Origin: Pseudomonadota bacterium
GTDB lineage: Bacteria; Pseudomonadota; Gammaproteobacteria; Burkholderiales; Burkholderiaceae_D
DNA: 54,165 nt
NCBI GenBank assembly: GCA_030272785.1
Contig: JARXKM010000005.1
Span: 1 to 54,165 of the forward strand
Direction: 5' to 3'
The translations under genes and the position numbers were made by a program. Position 1 is the first letter of the stretch. Every line of letters begins with the position of its first letter. Shown in pieces: positions 43,021 to 51,190 of the stretch. The notes under the pieces are model-generated. The model ran no database searches and was not told where the DNA came from. It worked only from the letters and a program-made list of their open reading frames with translations.

Positions 43021-44349
43021 CTTGTGCGGGAACAGGCGTGCCACTTCGCCGTAGCCCATCAGTCTGAACAGGGCGGCGACCAGGTGGTTGATGTCGCGCA
43101 GCTCGATGATCTTGCCGCTCGCCGCTAGCACGCGCAAGCGCTTGAGCAGGGCGGCGGCGGCGTTGTAGTCGACCCGCGCCAGGCGCGCGCAATCGAGCAC
43201 CAGCGGCTGATATTGCTCGGCGTAGGCGTCGATGGCGTCGAACAGCGGCGCGGCGGCGCCGTCGATCACCGCCGGCAGCATGAAGCGGTCCGAGCGCGAC
43301 GGCGCCTGCACCGCGGCGGCGGCGACGTTGGCGTGCGCCTCGAACGAGGGCGGCGACAGCTCGTAGGTGACGCAGTAATCCATCGCCGTCTCCTCGAAAT
43401 CTTTCTCGCGGTTCAACAGCTGCAGCAGTTCGAGCAGCAGCAGCCAGGGCGCCTCGGAAGCGTCGCGCGCGCCGATGGCGATGCTGGCGCGCACCGTCTC
43501 GGCCAGCTCGGCGGCGCCGGCGACGATCAGCTCGCGCCCGCCGCCGCGCAGCACGGTGAGCGCCGTCAGCAAGCGCGCGCAGCCGTCGGCGGTCACCGCG
43601 TGCACCGCGCCCACCTCGAGCCGGACGGCCGGGCTGGTGGCGGCCAGTTCGCACAGGCGCTGCAGCTGCGGCGCGATGGCCGCGTCGAGCAGCGGGCCGA
43701 ACGATTCGGTGGGGGTGATGCCGGTGCGCGCCGGTTCGGCGCCCGCCTGCGCTAACGGGTTCAGCGGGTTCCAGGCCGGCGGCGAGGTTTCGAAGCGGCT
43801 GGCGTAGTCGATGGCGATGTTCTCGAAGGCGTCCTGCTGGCCGCCGGCCTGGTACAGGTCGAACAGCATCCACCAGACGGCGCGCTCGCGCAGGCCCAGA
43901 TCGGCCAGGCTGTCGACCAGCATCTGCCCGGCCAGCTGCAGCTGGCCGTTGGCGAACAGGATGGCGATTTCCTCGATCAGCGGCGCCACTTGCGGCGCGG
44001 CGGCCGGCTCGCCGCTGGCCTCGTCGGTCAGCAGTTCGGTGGTGGCCAGTTCGAGCAGCGGCAAGGTGTCGGCGTCGCGCGCGGCCGCGCCGATCTGCGC
44101 CTCGGTGCGCGCCGGGCGCCGCGCCGGGCTGCCCCAGGCCGGCTCGGGCGGGTTGAAGATATCGAACGCCATCGCCGATTCGATCGCGTCGATCTTGGCG
44201 GCGGTGGCGCGCGCGATCTCGCGCTGGCGCGCCCGCTCGGCCTCGTTGTCGAGCCCGAGGCGCGACGGTTCGCCGGTGCGCAGCCGGGTGGCCGGGCCGC
44301 TGTCGACCGGTACGTCTTTTTTCTTCTTGAGAAAGGAGAAGATACCCAT
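43015..44349 (-). CDS. STAS-tailed protein of unknown function
   Basis: A 444-residue soluble protein. The N-terminus MGIFSFLKKKKDVPVD is basic and could associate with membrane or RNA. The middle (~105-175) is helical and TPR-like (VWWMLFDLYQAGGQQDAFEN). The C-terminal ~90 residues look like a STAS or MlaB-type domain (YQPLVLDCARLARVDYNAAA, with LRVLAASGKIIELRDIN). STAS domains bind nucleotides or partner proteins. It lies between hslV and dksA on the same strand, where similar genes occur in related bacteria. Its last two codons and stop lie in the 10-bp tandem repeat. Confidence 0.65.
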   Translation of the reverse strand: MGIFSFLKKKKDVPVDSGPATRLRTGEPSRLGLDNEAERARQREIARATAAKIDAIESAMAFDIFNPPEPAWGSPARRPARTEAQIGAAARDADTLPLLELATTELLTDEASGEPAAAPQVAPLIEEIAILFANGQLQLAGQMLVDSLADLGLRERAVWWMLFDLYQAGGQQDAFENIAIDYASRFETSPPAWNPLNPLAQAGAEPARTGITPTESFGPLLDAAIAPQLQRLCELAATSPAVRLEVGAVHAVTADGCARLLTALTVLRGGGRELIVAGAAELAETVRASIAIGARDASEAPWLLLLELLQLLNREKDFEETAMDYCVTYELSPPSFEAHANVAAAAVQAPSRSDRFMLPAVIDGAAAPLFDAIDAYAEQYQPLVLDCARLARVDYNAAAALLKRLRVLAASGKIIELRDINHLVAALFRLMGYGEVARLFPHKY

Positions 44350-44474
44350 TCGGTTCCTGTTTGCGGTGGCGCCGCCAGCCATGACGGTAGCACGCCGGCG
44401 GCGCGCCGGCGCCGCGCACGCCCTAGTGTATTCCATGGGCAATTTTCGCGCTGCCCGCCAGGCGGCCCGGAAAG

Positions 44475-44504
44475 CAAAAAAGCATGCGGATCGGCGCATG
44501 CTTT
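44475..44504 (-). terminator. Rho-independent terminator of dksA
   Basis: The minus strand reads AAAGCATGCG-ccgatc-CGCATGCTTTTTT: an 8-10 bp stem followed by a U run, 58 nt after the dksA stop. The rest of the 212-bp interval 44350-44561 holds no gene I can support. Confidence 0.85.
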
Positions 44505-44561
44505 CGTGGTGGTGGCGGCGGTAGTGGCTGACTGCGGTGACGGCGGCGCGGCGGGCCGGCG

Positions 44562-45014
44562 TCAGTCGCCGTACAGCTTCTGCTTCAGTTCGCGCCGCTG
44601 CTGCGCTTCCAGCGACAAGGTCGCGGTGGGGCGGGCGATCAGGCGCGGGATGCCGATCGGCTCGCCCGTTTCCTCGCACCAGCCGTAATCGCCGGCGTCG
44701 ATCGAGGCGATCGACTGCTGCACCTTCTTGAGCAGCTTGCGCTCGCGGTCGCGCGTGCGCAGTTCGAGCGCATGCTCTTCCTCGATGGTGGCGCGGTCGG
44801 CCGGATCGGGCACCAGCACGGTTTCGCGCAGGTGCTCGGTGGTTTCGCCGGCGTTTTTCAGCAGGTCTTTTTCAAGCTGCTGCAGGCGCGCCTTGAAGAA
44901 CGCCAGCTGGGCCGCGTTCATGTAGTCCTTCTCGCCCATCGCCCGGATTTCATCTTCGGAAATGAGACGGGTTTCTGCGCTCGCGGCACTGTTCGATTTC
45001 GTTGTTTTAGTCAT
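44562..45014 (-). CDS. dksA: RNA polymerase-binding transcription factor DksA (one-cysteine zinc finger)
   Basis: A 150-residue DksA. The coiled coil (~35-105) carries the tip motif DPADRA with Asp70 and Asp73, which act in the RNA polymerase secondary channel. In the finger region only Cys113 remains; positions 116, 134 and 137, which are Cys in classical C4 DksA, are Thr, Ser and Ala. Such zinc-independent DksA forms are known in beta- and alphaproteobacteria. It works with ppGpp in the stringent response. ATG 45014 has GAAGGTAAC just upstream. A dedicated terminator follows. Confidence 0.93.
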   Translation of the reverse strand: MTKTTKSNSAASAETRLISEDEIRAMGEKDYMNAAQLAFFKARLQQLEKDLLKNAGETTEHLRETVLVPDPADRATIEEEHALELRTRDRERKLLKKVQQSIASIDAGDYGWCEETGEPIGIPRLIARPTATLSLEAQQRRELKQKLYGD

Positions 45015-45182
45015 GTTACCTTCGATACGACAGAGGTTTTTCAATTTATCAGCTAACTCGGCCGCACCTGGCGGTCCCGCGCGAGTTCACTACCGTGACG
45101 GCTTGCTGTGCCACCGCCATTTTACCGATTGCCGCCGGCGCGAAGCACGAAACTCAGGCGTGCGTCGTAAAACCGGGATAGT

Positions 45183-46250
45183 TTATACCAAACACTGCTC
45201 CAAGCCGCGGATAAAGACATCCTTTGGTAAATTTTTGCCAATAAACACCATTTTGCTGCCACGTTGCTCGGTTTCGCCCCATGCCGCCCCGAGGTCGCTG
45301 CCCATGATTTGGTGCACGCCCTGGAACACCACCTTGCGCTCGGCGCCGTCCATCAGCAGCACGCCCTTGTAGCGCAGCATGCGCGGGCCGAACACGTTGA
45401 CCAGGCTCGACAGGAACTCGTCGAGCCGCGCCGGGTCGAACGGCCGCTCGCTCTTGAACACGAAGGCGGCGATGTCGTCGCTGTGGGCGCTGTGCTGGTG
45501 GTCGTGGCTATGGTCGCACGCTTCGGTGTGCACGTGCTCGTGCTCGCCATCGTCGTCGTGCGCATGGTGGTGCGCATGGTCGACCGCCTCGTCGGCGGTG
45601 AGGAAGGCCGGGTCGATCTCGAGCTTGTCGTTGAGGTTGAAGCCGCGCAGGTCGAGCACCTCGGCCAGCGGCGCGCTGCCGAAGTCGGACTGGCTGATCG
45701 GCGCGCGCGGGTTGATGCGCTTTAAGCGCGCGGTCAGCGCGGCCAGCTGGCCGGCATCGACCAGGTCGGCCTTCGAGATCAGCAGCTTGTCGGCGAAGCC
45801 GACCTGGCGCTGGGCTTCCTCGTGCTGGTCCAGCTGGTCCATCGCGTGGCGCGCGTCGACCACCGTCACCACCGCGTCGAGCAGGTAGTGGGCGCCGACT
45901 TCCTCGTCGACGAAGAAGGTCTGCGCCACCGGGCCCGGGTTGGCCAGCCCGGTGGTCTCGATCACCACCCGGTCGAACGCGATCTCGCCGGCGTCGCGGC
46001 GGCGCGCCAGGTCCGCCAGCGCGACGATCAGGTCGCCGCGCACGGTGCAGCAGATGCAGCCGTTGTTCATCTCGACGATCTGCTCGACGCCGTCGTGCAG
46101 CAGGATCTCGTTGTCGATGCTCTCCTGGCCGAACTCGTTCTCGATGACGGCGATCTTCAGCCCGTGCTGCTCGTGCAGGATGCGCTTGAGCAGGGTGGTT
46201 TTGCCGGCGCCGAGAAAGCCGGTCAGGATGGTGCTGGGAATCAATGCCAT
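45183..46250 (-). CDS. COG0523 (CobW/ZNG/YjiA-type) metallochaperone GTPase
   Basis: A 355-residue G3E GTPase. Walker A is GFLGAGKTT (11-19), the metal-binding motif is GCICC (64-68), and the nucleotide-specificity motif is SKAD. A His/Asp-rich loop (HAHHHAHDDDGEHEHVHTE, ~220-240) and a CobW C-terminal domain (~255-355) follow. These proteins insert or traffic zinc or another metal using GTP. It is upstream of dksA on the same strand, 168 nt away, and has a perfect FNR box ~100 bp upstream. Zinc handling beside a DksA lacking Cys ligands is suggestive. Metal and client are unknown. Confidence 0.9.
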   Translation of the reverse strand: MALIPSTILTGFLGAGKTTLLKRILHEQHGLKIAVIENEFGQESIDNEILLHDGVEQIVEMNNGCICCTVRGDLIVALADLARRRDAGEIAFDRVVIETTGLANPGPVAQTFFVDEEVGAHYLLDAVVTVVDARHAMDQLDQHEEAQRQVGFADKLLISKADLVDAGQLAALTARLKRINPRAPISQSDFGSAPLAEVLDLRGFNLNDKLEIDPAFLTADEAVDHAHHHAHDDDGEHEHVHTEACDHSHDHQHSAHSDDIAAFVFKSERPFDPARLDEFLSSLVNVFGPRMLRYKGVLLMDGAERKVVFQGVHQIMGSDLGAAWGETEQRGSKMVFIGKNLPKDVFIRGLEQCLV

Positions 46251-46343
46251 GTGCTTGCCTGGGGGAGATGCCGCAACGCGGCTGAAAAGAATCGAGCGAT
46301 TATGCCGGAATTCCTAATTTGCTTCCACCTAGCACGCCGCTGC

Positions 46344-46357
46344 TTGATCCGCATCAA
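46344..46357 (-). promoter_or_regulatory. Perfect FNR/ANR box upstream of the COG0523 gene
   Basis: TTGATCCGCATCAA matches TTGAT-N4-ATCAA exactly. A minus-strand CATAAT at 46299-46304 would put the start near 46291, with the box centre near -60, close to a class I position. It lies in the 166-bp gap before the COG0523 gene. The rest of the gap is partly filled by the xerC repeat. Confidence 0.6.
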
Positions 46358-46371
46358 GTTTTCGGCACGCC

Positions 46372-46425
46372 GCATTGGCCTCATTGGGCGCATTGGGCTC
46401 GGTGGGCTCATTGGACCTATTTGGC
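46372..46425. repeat. 9-bp tandem repeat x6 spanning the xerC stop codon
   Basis: Plus-strand units GCATTGGCC, TCATTGGGC, GCATTGGGC, TCGGTGGGC, TCATTGGAC and CTATTTGGC lie in a row. On the xerC strand the first copy is GCCAAATAG, the last two codons and stop, followed by GTCCAATGA and further copies. The unit is three codons, so in-frame stops recur (TAG, TGA, and TGA later). Confidence 0.85.
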
Positions 46426-47361
46426 CTTGGCGCGCGGGTGGGCCAGGTCGTAGGCCGCCGCCAGGTGCTGGAAGTCGAGCGCAGTATACACCTGGGTCGA
46501 GCCGATGCTGGCGTGGCCGAGCATTTCCTGCACCGCGCGCAGGTCGCCCGACGACTGCAGCAGGTGCGAGGCGAACGAATGGCGCAGCACGTGCGGATGC
46601 ACGCTGACGGTGGTGCCGGCGCGCGCCGCGTGGGCGGCCAGGCGCAGCTGGATCACCCGCGCCGACACCCGGCTGGCGCGCTGCGACAGGAACAGCGCCG
46701 GGCCGCCGTCGGCCGCCGGCGGGCGCACCGCCAGCCAGGCGGCCAGGGCGGCGGCGGCGTGGCTGCCGACCGGCACCCGGCGCATCTTGTTGCCCTTGCC
46801 GGTGACGATCACTTCGCCGGCGGCGAGGTCGAGCCAGCCGAGCGGCGCCGGCGCGCCGGCGCCCGGCCTGGCGTAGGCGATGTCGAGCCCGGCCAGCTCG
46901 GACACCCGCAGCCCGCTCGAATACAGCAGCTCGAACATGGCGCGGTTGCACAGCTCGAACGGCGTCGGCGCATCGCGCCGCGGCGCCGCGTAGGCCACCA
47001 GCTGCACCGCGGCGTCGACCGACAGCGCCTTGGGCAGGCTGTGCGGGCGGCGCGGCGCGCGCACCCCGGCGGCCGGGTTGGCCGCCAGCGGCACCTGCTG
47101 CGACAGCCAGTCGAAAAAGCCGCGCCAGCTCGACAGCTTGCGGGCGATCGAGCGCGCGCCCAGGCCGCGCGCGTGCAGCTGGGCGGCGTGGCGGCGGATG
47201 TCGGCCGCACCGATCGCCTGCCAGGCGGCGCCGGCCAGTGCGTCCAGCTCGAGCAGGTCGCGCCGGTAGGCCGCCACCGTCAGCGGCGACAACTGGCGCT
47301 GGCTGGCCAGCTGGCCGAGGTAGCGCGCCAGCCAGTCGAACTGCGTGGCGCGTTCGTCCAT
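46417..47361 (-). CDS. xerC: Tyrosine recombinase XerC
   Basis: A 314-residue tyrosine recombinase with the complete catalytic set: Arg152, Lys189, His257, Arg260, His283 and nucleophile Tyr292 (HVLRHSFASHL and LGHASIGSTQVY). The N-terminal SAM-like core-binding domain is ~5-95. With XerD it resolves chromosome dimers at dif. The N-terminus abuts the DUF484 stop with no gap, the usual DUF484-xerC order. The last residues HPRAKAK extend beyond the typical end, and the last two with the stop form the first unit of the 9-bp repeat. Confidence 0.93.
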   Translation of the reverse strand: MDERATQFDWLARYLGQLASQRQLSPLTVAAYRRDLLELDALAGAAWQAIGAADIRRHAAQLHARGLGARSIARKLSSWRGFFDWLSQQVPLAANPAAGVRAPRRPHSLPKALSVDAAVQLVAYAAPRRDAPTPFELCNRAMFELLYSSGLRVSELAGLDIAYARPGAGAPAPLGWLDLAAGEVIVTGKGNKMRRVPVGSHAAAALAAWLAVRPPAADGGPALFLSQRASRVSARVIQLRLAAHAARAGTTVSVHPHVLRHSFASHLLQSSGDLRAVQEMLGHASIGSTQVYTALDFQHLAAAYDLAHPRAKAK

Positions 47362-48024
47362 CTAGGCGCGCAGCGCCGCCAGCGCGGCGCTGGCGGTCTC
47401 GCCGATGTGGATCAGGAAGTCGGTGCCCATCTCGGCGCCGAAGCGGCGCGCGTCGGGCGAGCCGAGGATCAGCAGACCGAAGGCGGCGCCGCCGCTGCGC
47501 AGCGGCAGGATGACGGTCGACTGCACGGCGGCGGCGTCGTCCAGCCAGCGCACCGCCTCGAAGTCGTGGTTGCTGCCGCAGTAGGGCGCCAGCAGGCTGT
47601 TGGCGAAGATGCGGGCGTCGTCCGAGACGTCCTGGGTGAACCAGCGCGCGCCATGCGCGCCGTCCAGGTCCCACAGGCGCAAGGTGGCCTGCGGCACGTC
47701 GAACTGGGCGCACAGACCGTCGAGCAGCGCGCGCGGCAGGTCGGCGCCATGGTGCGCCTGCAGCAGCGCCTGGTTCCAGCCGTGGAACTTGTTGGCGATC
47801 GCGGTATTTTCCTGCGCCAGCCGCACCAGCGTACTCAGCTGCAGTTCGAGCGCCTTGTACTTGTCGCGCATCACTTCCATCTGGCGCTCCTGCAGCGACA
47901 CGGTCTTGCCCGTCAGCGGGCTCGACAACTTGACCTGGCCCAGCAGGGCGGCATGCTCGGCGAAAAACTGCGGATGGTCGGCCAGAAATTGGGCGACGGC
48001 GGCGCTATCGAGGGTCTCGGTCAT
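47362..48024 (-). CDS. DUF484 (GAF-like) family protein
   Basis: A 220-residue DUF484 protein. The N-terminus has VAQFLADHPQFFAEHAALLG, a coiled coil follows (~45-75, SLQERQMEVMRDKYKALE), and a GAF-like domain occupies ~95-220 (LPRALLDGLCAQFDVPQATL, ILPLRSGGAAFGLLILGSPD). Its role is unproven, but it is almost always next to xerC and dapF. ATG 48024 is the family start; its stop is immediately followed by the xerC ATG. Confidence 0.88.
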   Translation of the reverse strand: MTETLDSAAVAQFLADHPQFFAEHAALLGQVKLSSPLTGKTVSLQERQMEVMRDKYKALELQLSTLVRLAQENTAIANKFHGWNQALLQAHHGADLPRALLDGLCAQFDVPQATLRLWDLDGAHGARWFTQDVSDDARIFANSLLAPYCGSNHDFEAVRWLDDAAAVQSTVILPLRSGGAAFGLLILGSPDARRFGAEMGTDFLIHIGETASAALAALRA

Positions 48025-48085
48025 GGATGTCTTTGCAAATGGTGGTTTGGGTGCAATTCTACCCGACCGCGGCGTTTCGCCCGGC

Positions 48086-48113
48086 AAAAAAAAAGACGCC
48101 CGCAGGCGTCTTT
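48086..48113 (-). terminator. Rho-independent terminator of the first porin gene
   Basis: On the minus strand AAGACGCC and GGCGTCTT form an 8-bp stem around TGCG, and a run of nine U follows. It starts 20 nt after the porin stop. Confidence 0.9.
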
Positions 48114-48131
48114 CTGGCAGGGCGGCAGCGC

Positions 48132-49472
48132 TTAGAAGCGATGGCGGATGCCGACCTGGAAGGCGCGCGACTTCTCGCCCGGGGTCTTGGTGAAGCCGCC
48201 CGGCGAACCGGCTGCGCCAGGGATGTACTGGCCTTCGTTCTTGTTGTTGATCTGCGCGGCGACGGTGTAGATGTCGGTGCGCTTGGACAGGTTGTAGTCG
48301 TAACCGATGGCGAACAGGTTGGCGTCGCTGTCGGAACTGGTGCGGTCGTTCTGGTGCGCGATCGAGGCCATCAGGCGGCCGGCGCCCATGCGGTAGTGCA
48401 GGCCGACCTGGGTGCTGGCGGCGTCCGCCTGCGAGTTGGCGGCGATGTTGTTGAGGAACACCGTGCGCATGCCGGCGCCCAGAGCGGCGGCGGTGGCCGC
48501 ACCGGCCGGCGCCAGCTGCGCGGCGATGACCGGGGCGATCGAGTTGGTGTAGGCGGCCGTGTAGTCGGCCAGCAGCACCGAGTGACGGTTGCGCTGGTCA
48601 TGGTAGCCGGCGAAGAACTTGAAATCGCCGGTGGTGTACGAACCGCCGATGGTGCTGGTGATCAGGCTGACGTTGTCGGACTGGTCGTAGCCGCGGTTGT
48701 GGGCGACGCCGATGTCGAAGCCGTTTGCCTTGTAGGTCGCGGCGATGCCGTAGAACTTGTTGTAGCGGTTCAGGTAACCGGAGCCCTTGGCGCCATACAT
48801 CAGCGAGCCGCCGAATCCGGCCGGGGTGGCGACGCGGTACTGGATCGATTTCGACGAACGGATATCGGCGCCCAGGTTGGTGAAGCCGGCGGTGCCGCCG
48901 GTGATGCCGCCCCAGGTGCCGGCGGTACCGCTTTCGAACACGTCGGAGGCGGCAAACACTTCGTAGCCAGGAGTGTACATGCGGCCCAACAGGATCGCGC
49001 CGCCCGGGGTGATCAGGCCGACCATCGAGGTGCGGTCGAACAGCGCGCCGTCCGGATTGACTGCCGCCGAGCCCTTCACCTGCAGGCCGCTGCGGATGCT
49101 TTGCAGCACGCCGGCCGACAGTGCGGCACCAGTCGCGCCGAGCGGGGCCAGCACCGAGTTGAAGCCGGCGCTCATGCCCTTGCTCAGGTACAGGCCTTGT
49201 TCGTCCGACAGCAGGGTCGGCTTCTGGGTGCCATTGTCGAGCTCGACACGCGCTTCCAGGTTGAAGATCGCCTTCATGCCGCCGCCGATGTCTTCGGTAC
49301 CCTTGAAGCCAAGCCGCGAACCGTCGGCGATACCGCTGACGACGCGCAGGGTCTGGCCGCTTTGCTTCATCAGGCCGGCGTCGGCGATCCCGTAGATCGT
49401 GACGCTCGATTGGGCCATGACAGGCGCTGCGAAACAGGTAGCGATGACAGCGGCGAGGAATTTTGTTTTCAT
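48132..49472 (-). CDS. Gram-negative porin (OmpC/Omp38-type)
   Basis: A 446-residue outer-membrane porin. The signal peptide is residues 1-21 (ending MAQ), the mature start is SSVTIYGIADAGLMK as in burkholderial porins, and the chain ends in RHRF with the terminal Phe needed for BAM recognition. Alternating beta-strand patterns and the LGFKGTEDIGGGMKAIFNLE segment are typical. It forms a trimeric channel. It is longer than the usual ~360, with extra Ala/Gly-rich material near 300-350, perhaps loops. GGAG precedes ATG 49472. A T-rich tract (49491-49500) and a -10-like TACAAT lie just upstream on the minus strand. Confidence 0.92.
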   Translation of the reverse strand: MKTKFLAAVIATCFAAPVMAQSSVTIYGIADAGLMKQSGQTLRVVSGIADGSRLGFKGTEDIGGGMKAIFNLEARVELDNGTQKPTLLSDEQGLYLSKGMSAGFNSVLAPLGATGAALSAGVLQSIRSGLQVKGSAAVNPDGALFDRTSMVGLITPGGAILLGRMYTPGYEVFAASDVFESGTAGTWGGITGGTAGFTNLGADIRSSKSIQYRVATPAGFGGSLMYGAKGSGYLNRYNKFYGIAATYKANGFDIGVAHNRGYDQSDNVSLITSTIGGSYTTGDFKFFAGYHDQRNRHSVLLADYTAAYTNSIAPVIAAQLAPAGAATAAALGAGMRTVFLNNIAANSQADAASTQVGLHYRMGAGRLMASIAHQNDRTSSDSDANLFAIGYDYNLSKRTDIYTVAAQINNKNEGQYIPGAAGSPGGFTKTPGEKSRAFQVGIRHRF

Positions 49473-49709
49473 TGCATCTCCAAGGGATTGTATTTTTTTA
49501 AAAACGAACGTGCGTACTAATTCGTCTTGCACCAATATGCCATCGTTCGGCGATGTTGTACAGAAACGCGGGCATGCCTGTCGTTCGAGGTTGCGTAAAA
49601 GTCACAAATTACAGAATGACAGCGCCACGCAACAGGGGCGAGGATGGTTGCCCATCCCCGCCCCCGGCAGGTCCGCAAACGTCAGCAGGGGAGCATCCCC
49701 TGCGTCAGC

Positions 49710-50747
49710 TTAGAACGCGTGGTTCACGCCCACAGCCACGGTATTGATGGTCTGTGGAACCTGAACGCCACCTTTTTTCTTCGATGCATCGGCGTACAGG
49801 TAGGTACGCTTCGACAGGCTGTACTCGTAGCCGATCGACATTTGACGCGTCTTGGCGACGCCGTCCGGCGACTTCTGGCCGTAACCGGCGAGGATCTTGC
49901 CTGGGCCCATGGTGTAGTTCGCACCCAGGATCCACGCTTTGGTCATCGGGTTGGTCAGCTTGTTGTGGTCCTGGTTCTGACGCTGGTACGACGCCATCAG
50001 CTTCAGTTCCGGCGTCGCGTAGATCGACGAAGCGATCGACCACAGGCGGGTCTCTACAGCGTTACGCTCGGTGGCCAGCATCGCGGCAACTGGGCCGTTC
50101 TTGTAGGTCGCGGTGATCGAATAAGGATTGACCGATGCTTCGAAGTTGGCTGGATACTGTGGCAGTGCGACGCTGCCGCGGCCGACGTACGCTGCACCGG
50201 AGTTCGCTTCTTTGGTTGCGATGGTGGTGTTGATCTGGAAACCGGCGAATTCAGGCGAGTTGTAGAACAGCGCGTTCGAGAAACGGTTGGTCGAATTGCC
50301 GGCTGGGCTCAGCGGATCCGAGGTGTAGCCAGCCACTTGCAGGTCGGTTTGGAAACCGGCTGGGGTCGGCAGGCCGTGGAACGGCTCAAATGCGGTGCTC
50401 GACTCTTGGAACGCGGTCAGGCCGCGGCCCAGACGAATCATACCGAAGTCACCTTGCAGGCCGACGCGGCTCTGGCCCTGGAACAATGGGCGGGTGACGC
50501 TTTCCAGCGTGCCGGTGTCCGGCTCGTAGCGAATTTCCAGTTGGAACAGTGCTTTCAGGCCATTGCCCAGATCTTCCGTACCCTTGAAGCCGAGGGTGTT
50601 GTTGGCGCGCTTGCCGATGGCAAGGGTCTGGTCCGAACGCTTGACAACGCCGGCGTCGACGGTACCGTAGATCTGAACTGCTGTTTGTGCTTGTACAACA
50701 CCGGCGAATGCGCCCAGAAGTGTCAGAGCCAGGAGTGATTTTTTCAT
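49710..50747 (-). CDS. Gram-negative porin (second, shorter paralogue)
   Basis: A 345-residue porin with a signal peptide (1-21, ending QAQ), the start TAVQIYGTVDAGVVKRS, LGFKGTEDLGNGLKALFQLE and a C-terminal NHAF with Phe. It is close to the normal family length. It is in tandem with the first porin, 237 bp away, and probably has its own promoter, with AAGGA before ATG 50747. The two porins interrupt the usual dapF-DUF484-xerC neighbourhood. Specificity cannot be read. Confidence 0.92.
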   Translation of the reverse strand: MKKSLLALTLLGAFAGVVQAQTAVQIYGTVDAGVVKRSDQTLAIGKRANNTLGFKGTEDLGNGLKALFQLEIRYEPDTGTLESVTRPLFQGQSRVGLQGDFGMIRLGRGLTAFQESSTAFEPFHGLPTPAGFQTDLQVAGYTSDPLSPAGNSTNRFSNALFYNSPEFAGFQINTTIATKEANSGAAYVGRGSVALPQYPANFEASVNPYSITATYKNGPVAAMLATERNAVETRLWSIASSIYATPELKLMASYQRQNQDHNKLTNPMTKAWILGANYTMGPGKILAGYGQKSPDGVAKTRQMSIGYEYSLSKRTYLYADASKKKGGVQVPQTINTVAVGVNHAF

Positions 50748-51190
50748 GTAACTATCCTTAAAAAGTAAATCGGTAGAATCCGTAGAGCATTGAGATGGTT
50801 GATTGCTGAACGCTCGGATGAGGTGAACCTTAATTGCTTGTTGCGTCAAGATTGCCGGATTGGTCAATTATGAGGGCTCCCCTTGGTGGAAAGCCAATAA
50901 ATCGAGCTCGCCTGTTGTATTTTTGAAACGCGGCAACATTAATGGTCTGTCCATTCTGTGCCTATTGCATCCCGCCGCGCCCCGCCGCGGCGCGCCGCGC
51001 GCCCGCTTTGCGCGAGCGCAAACCTGGCCCCGGTTGCCGTGGCGCGCCCGGAGCGCTCGCTTAGACTGGGGCCGCGGGCACGCGCCGCCGCCACGCCGGG
51101 CGCGCCGCTGCGGTATTGCTGTATATTGGCAGCCCCGCCACGATCGCCCTGCCGCCCGCCCCTCGTTGATGACCTTATTACTGCGCACCG
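50748..51190. other. 443-bp intergenic region between the second porin and the Sel1 gene
   Basis: This region separates divergent genes. The porin side (50748-50900) is AT-richer and holds its ribosome binding site. The rest is very GC-rich (for example CGCCGCGCCCCGCCGCGGCG near 50970). I see no convincing -35/-10 pair, no RNA gene and no operator with a known name. Open frames here are low-complexity and unsupported. Confidence 0.6.

Noticed and set aside
50868-51188. 106-residue minus-strand ORF in the porin/Sel1 gap
   Set aside because: Arg/Gly low-complexity composition, no start site and no family resemblance; typical of GC-rich noise.
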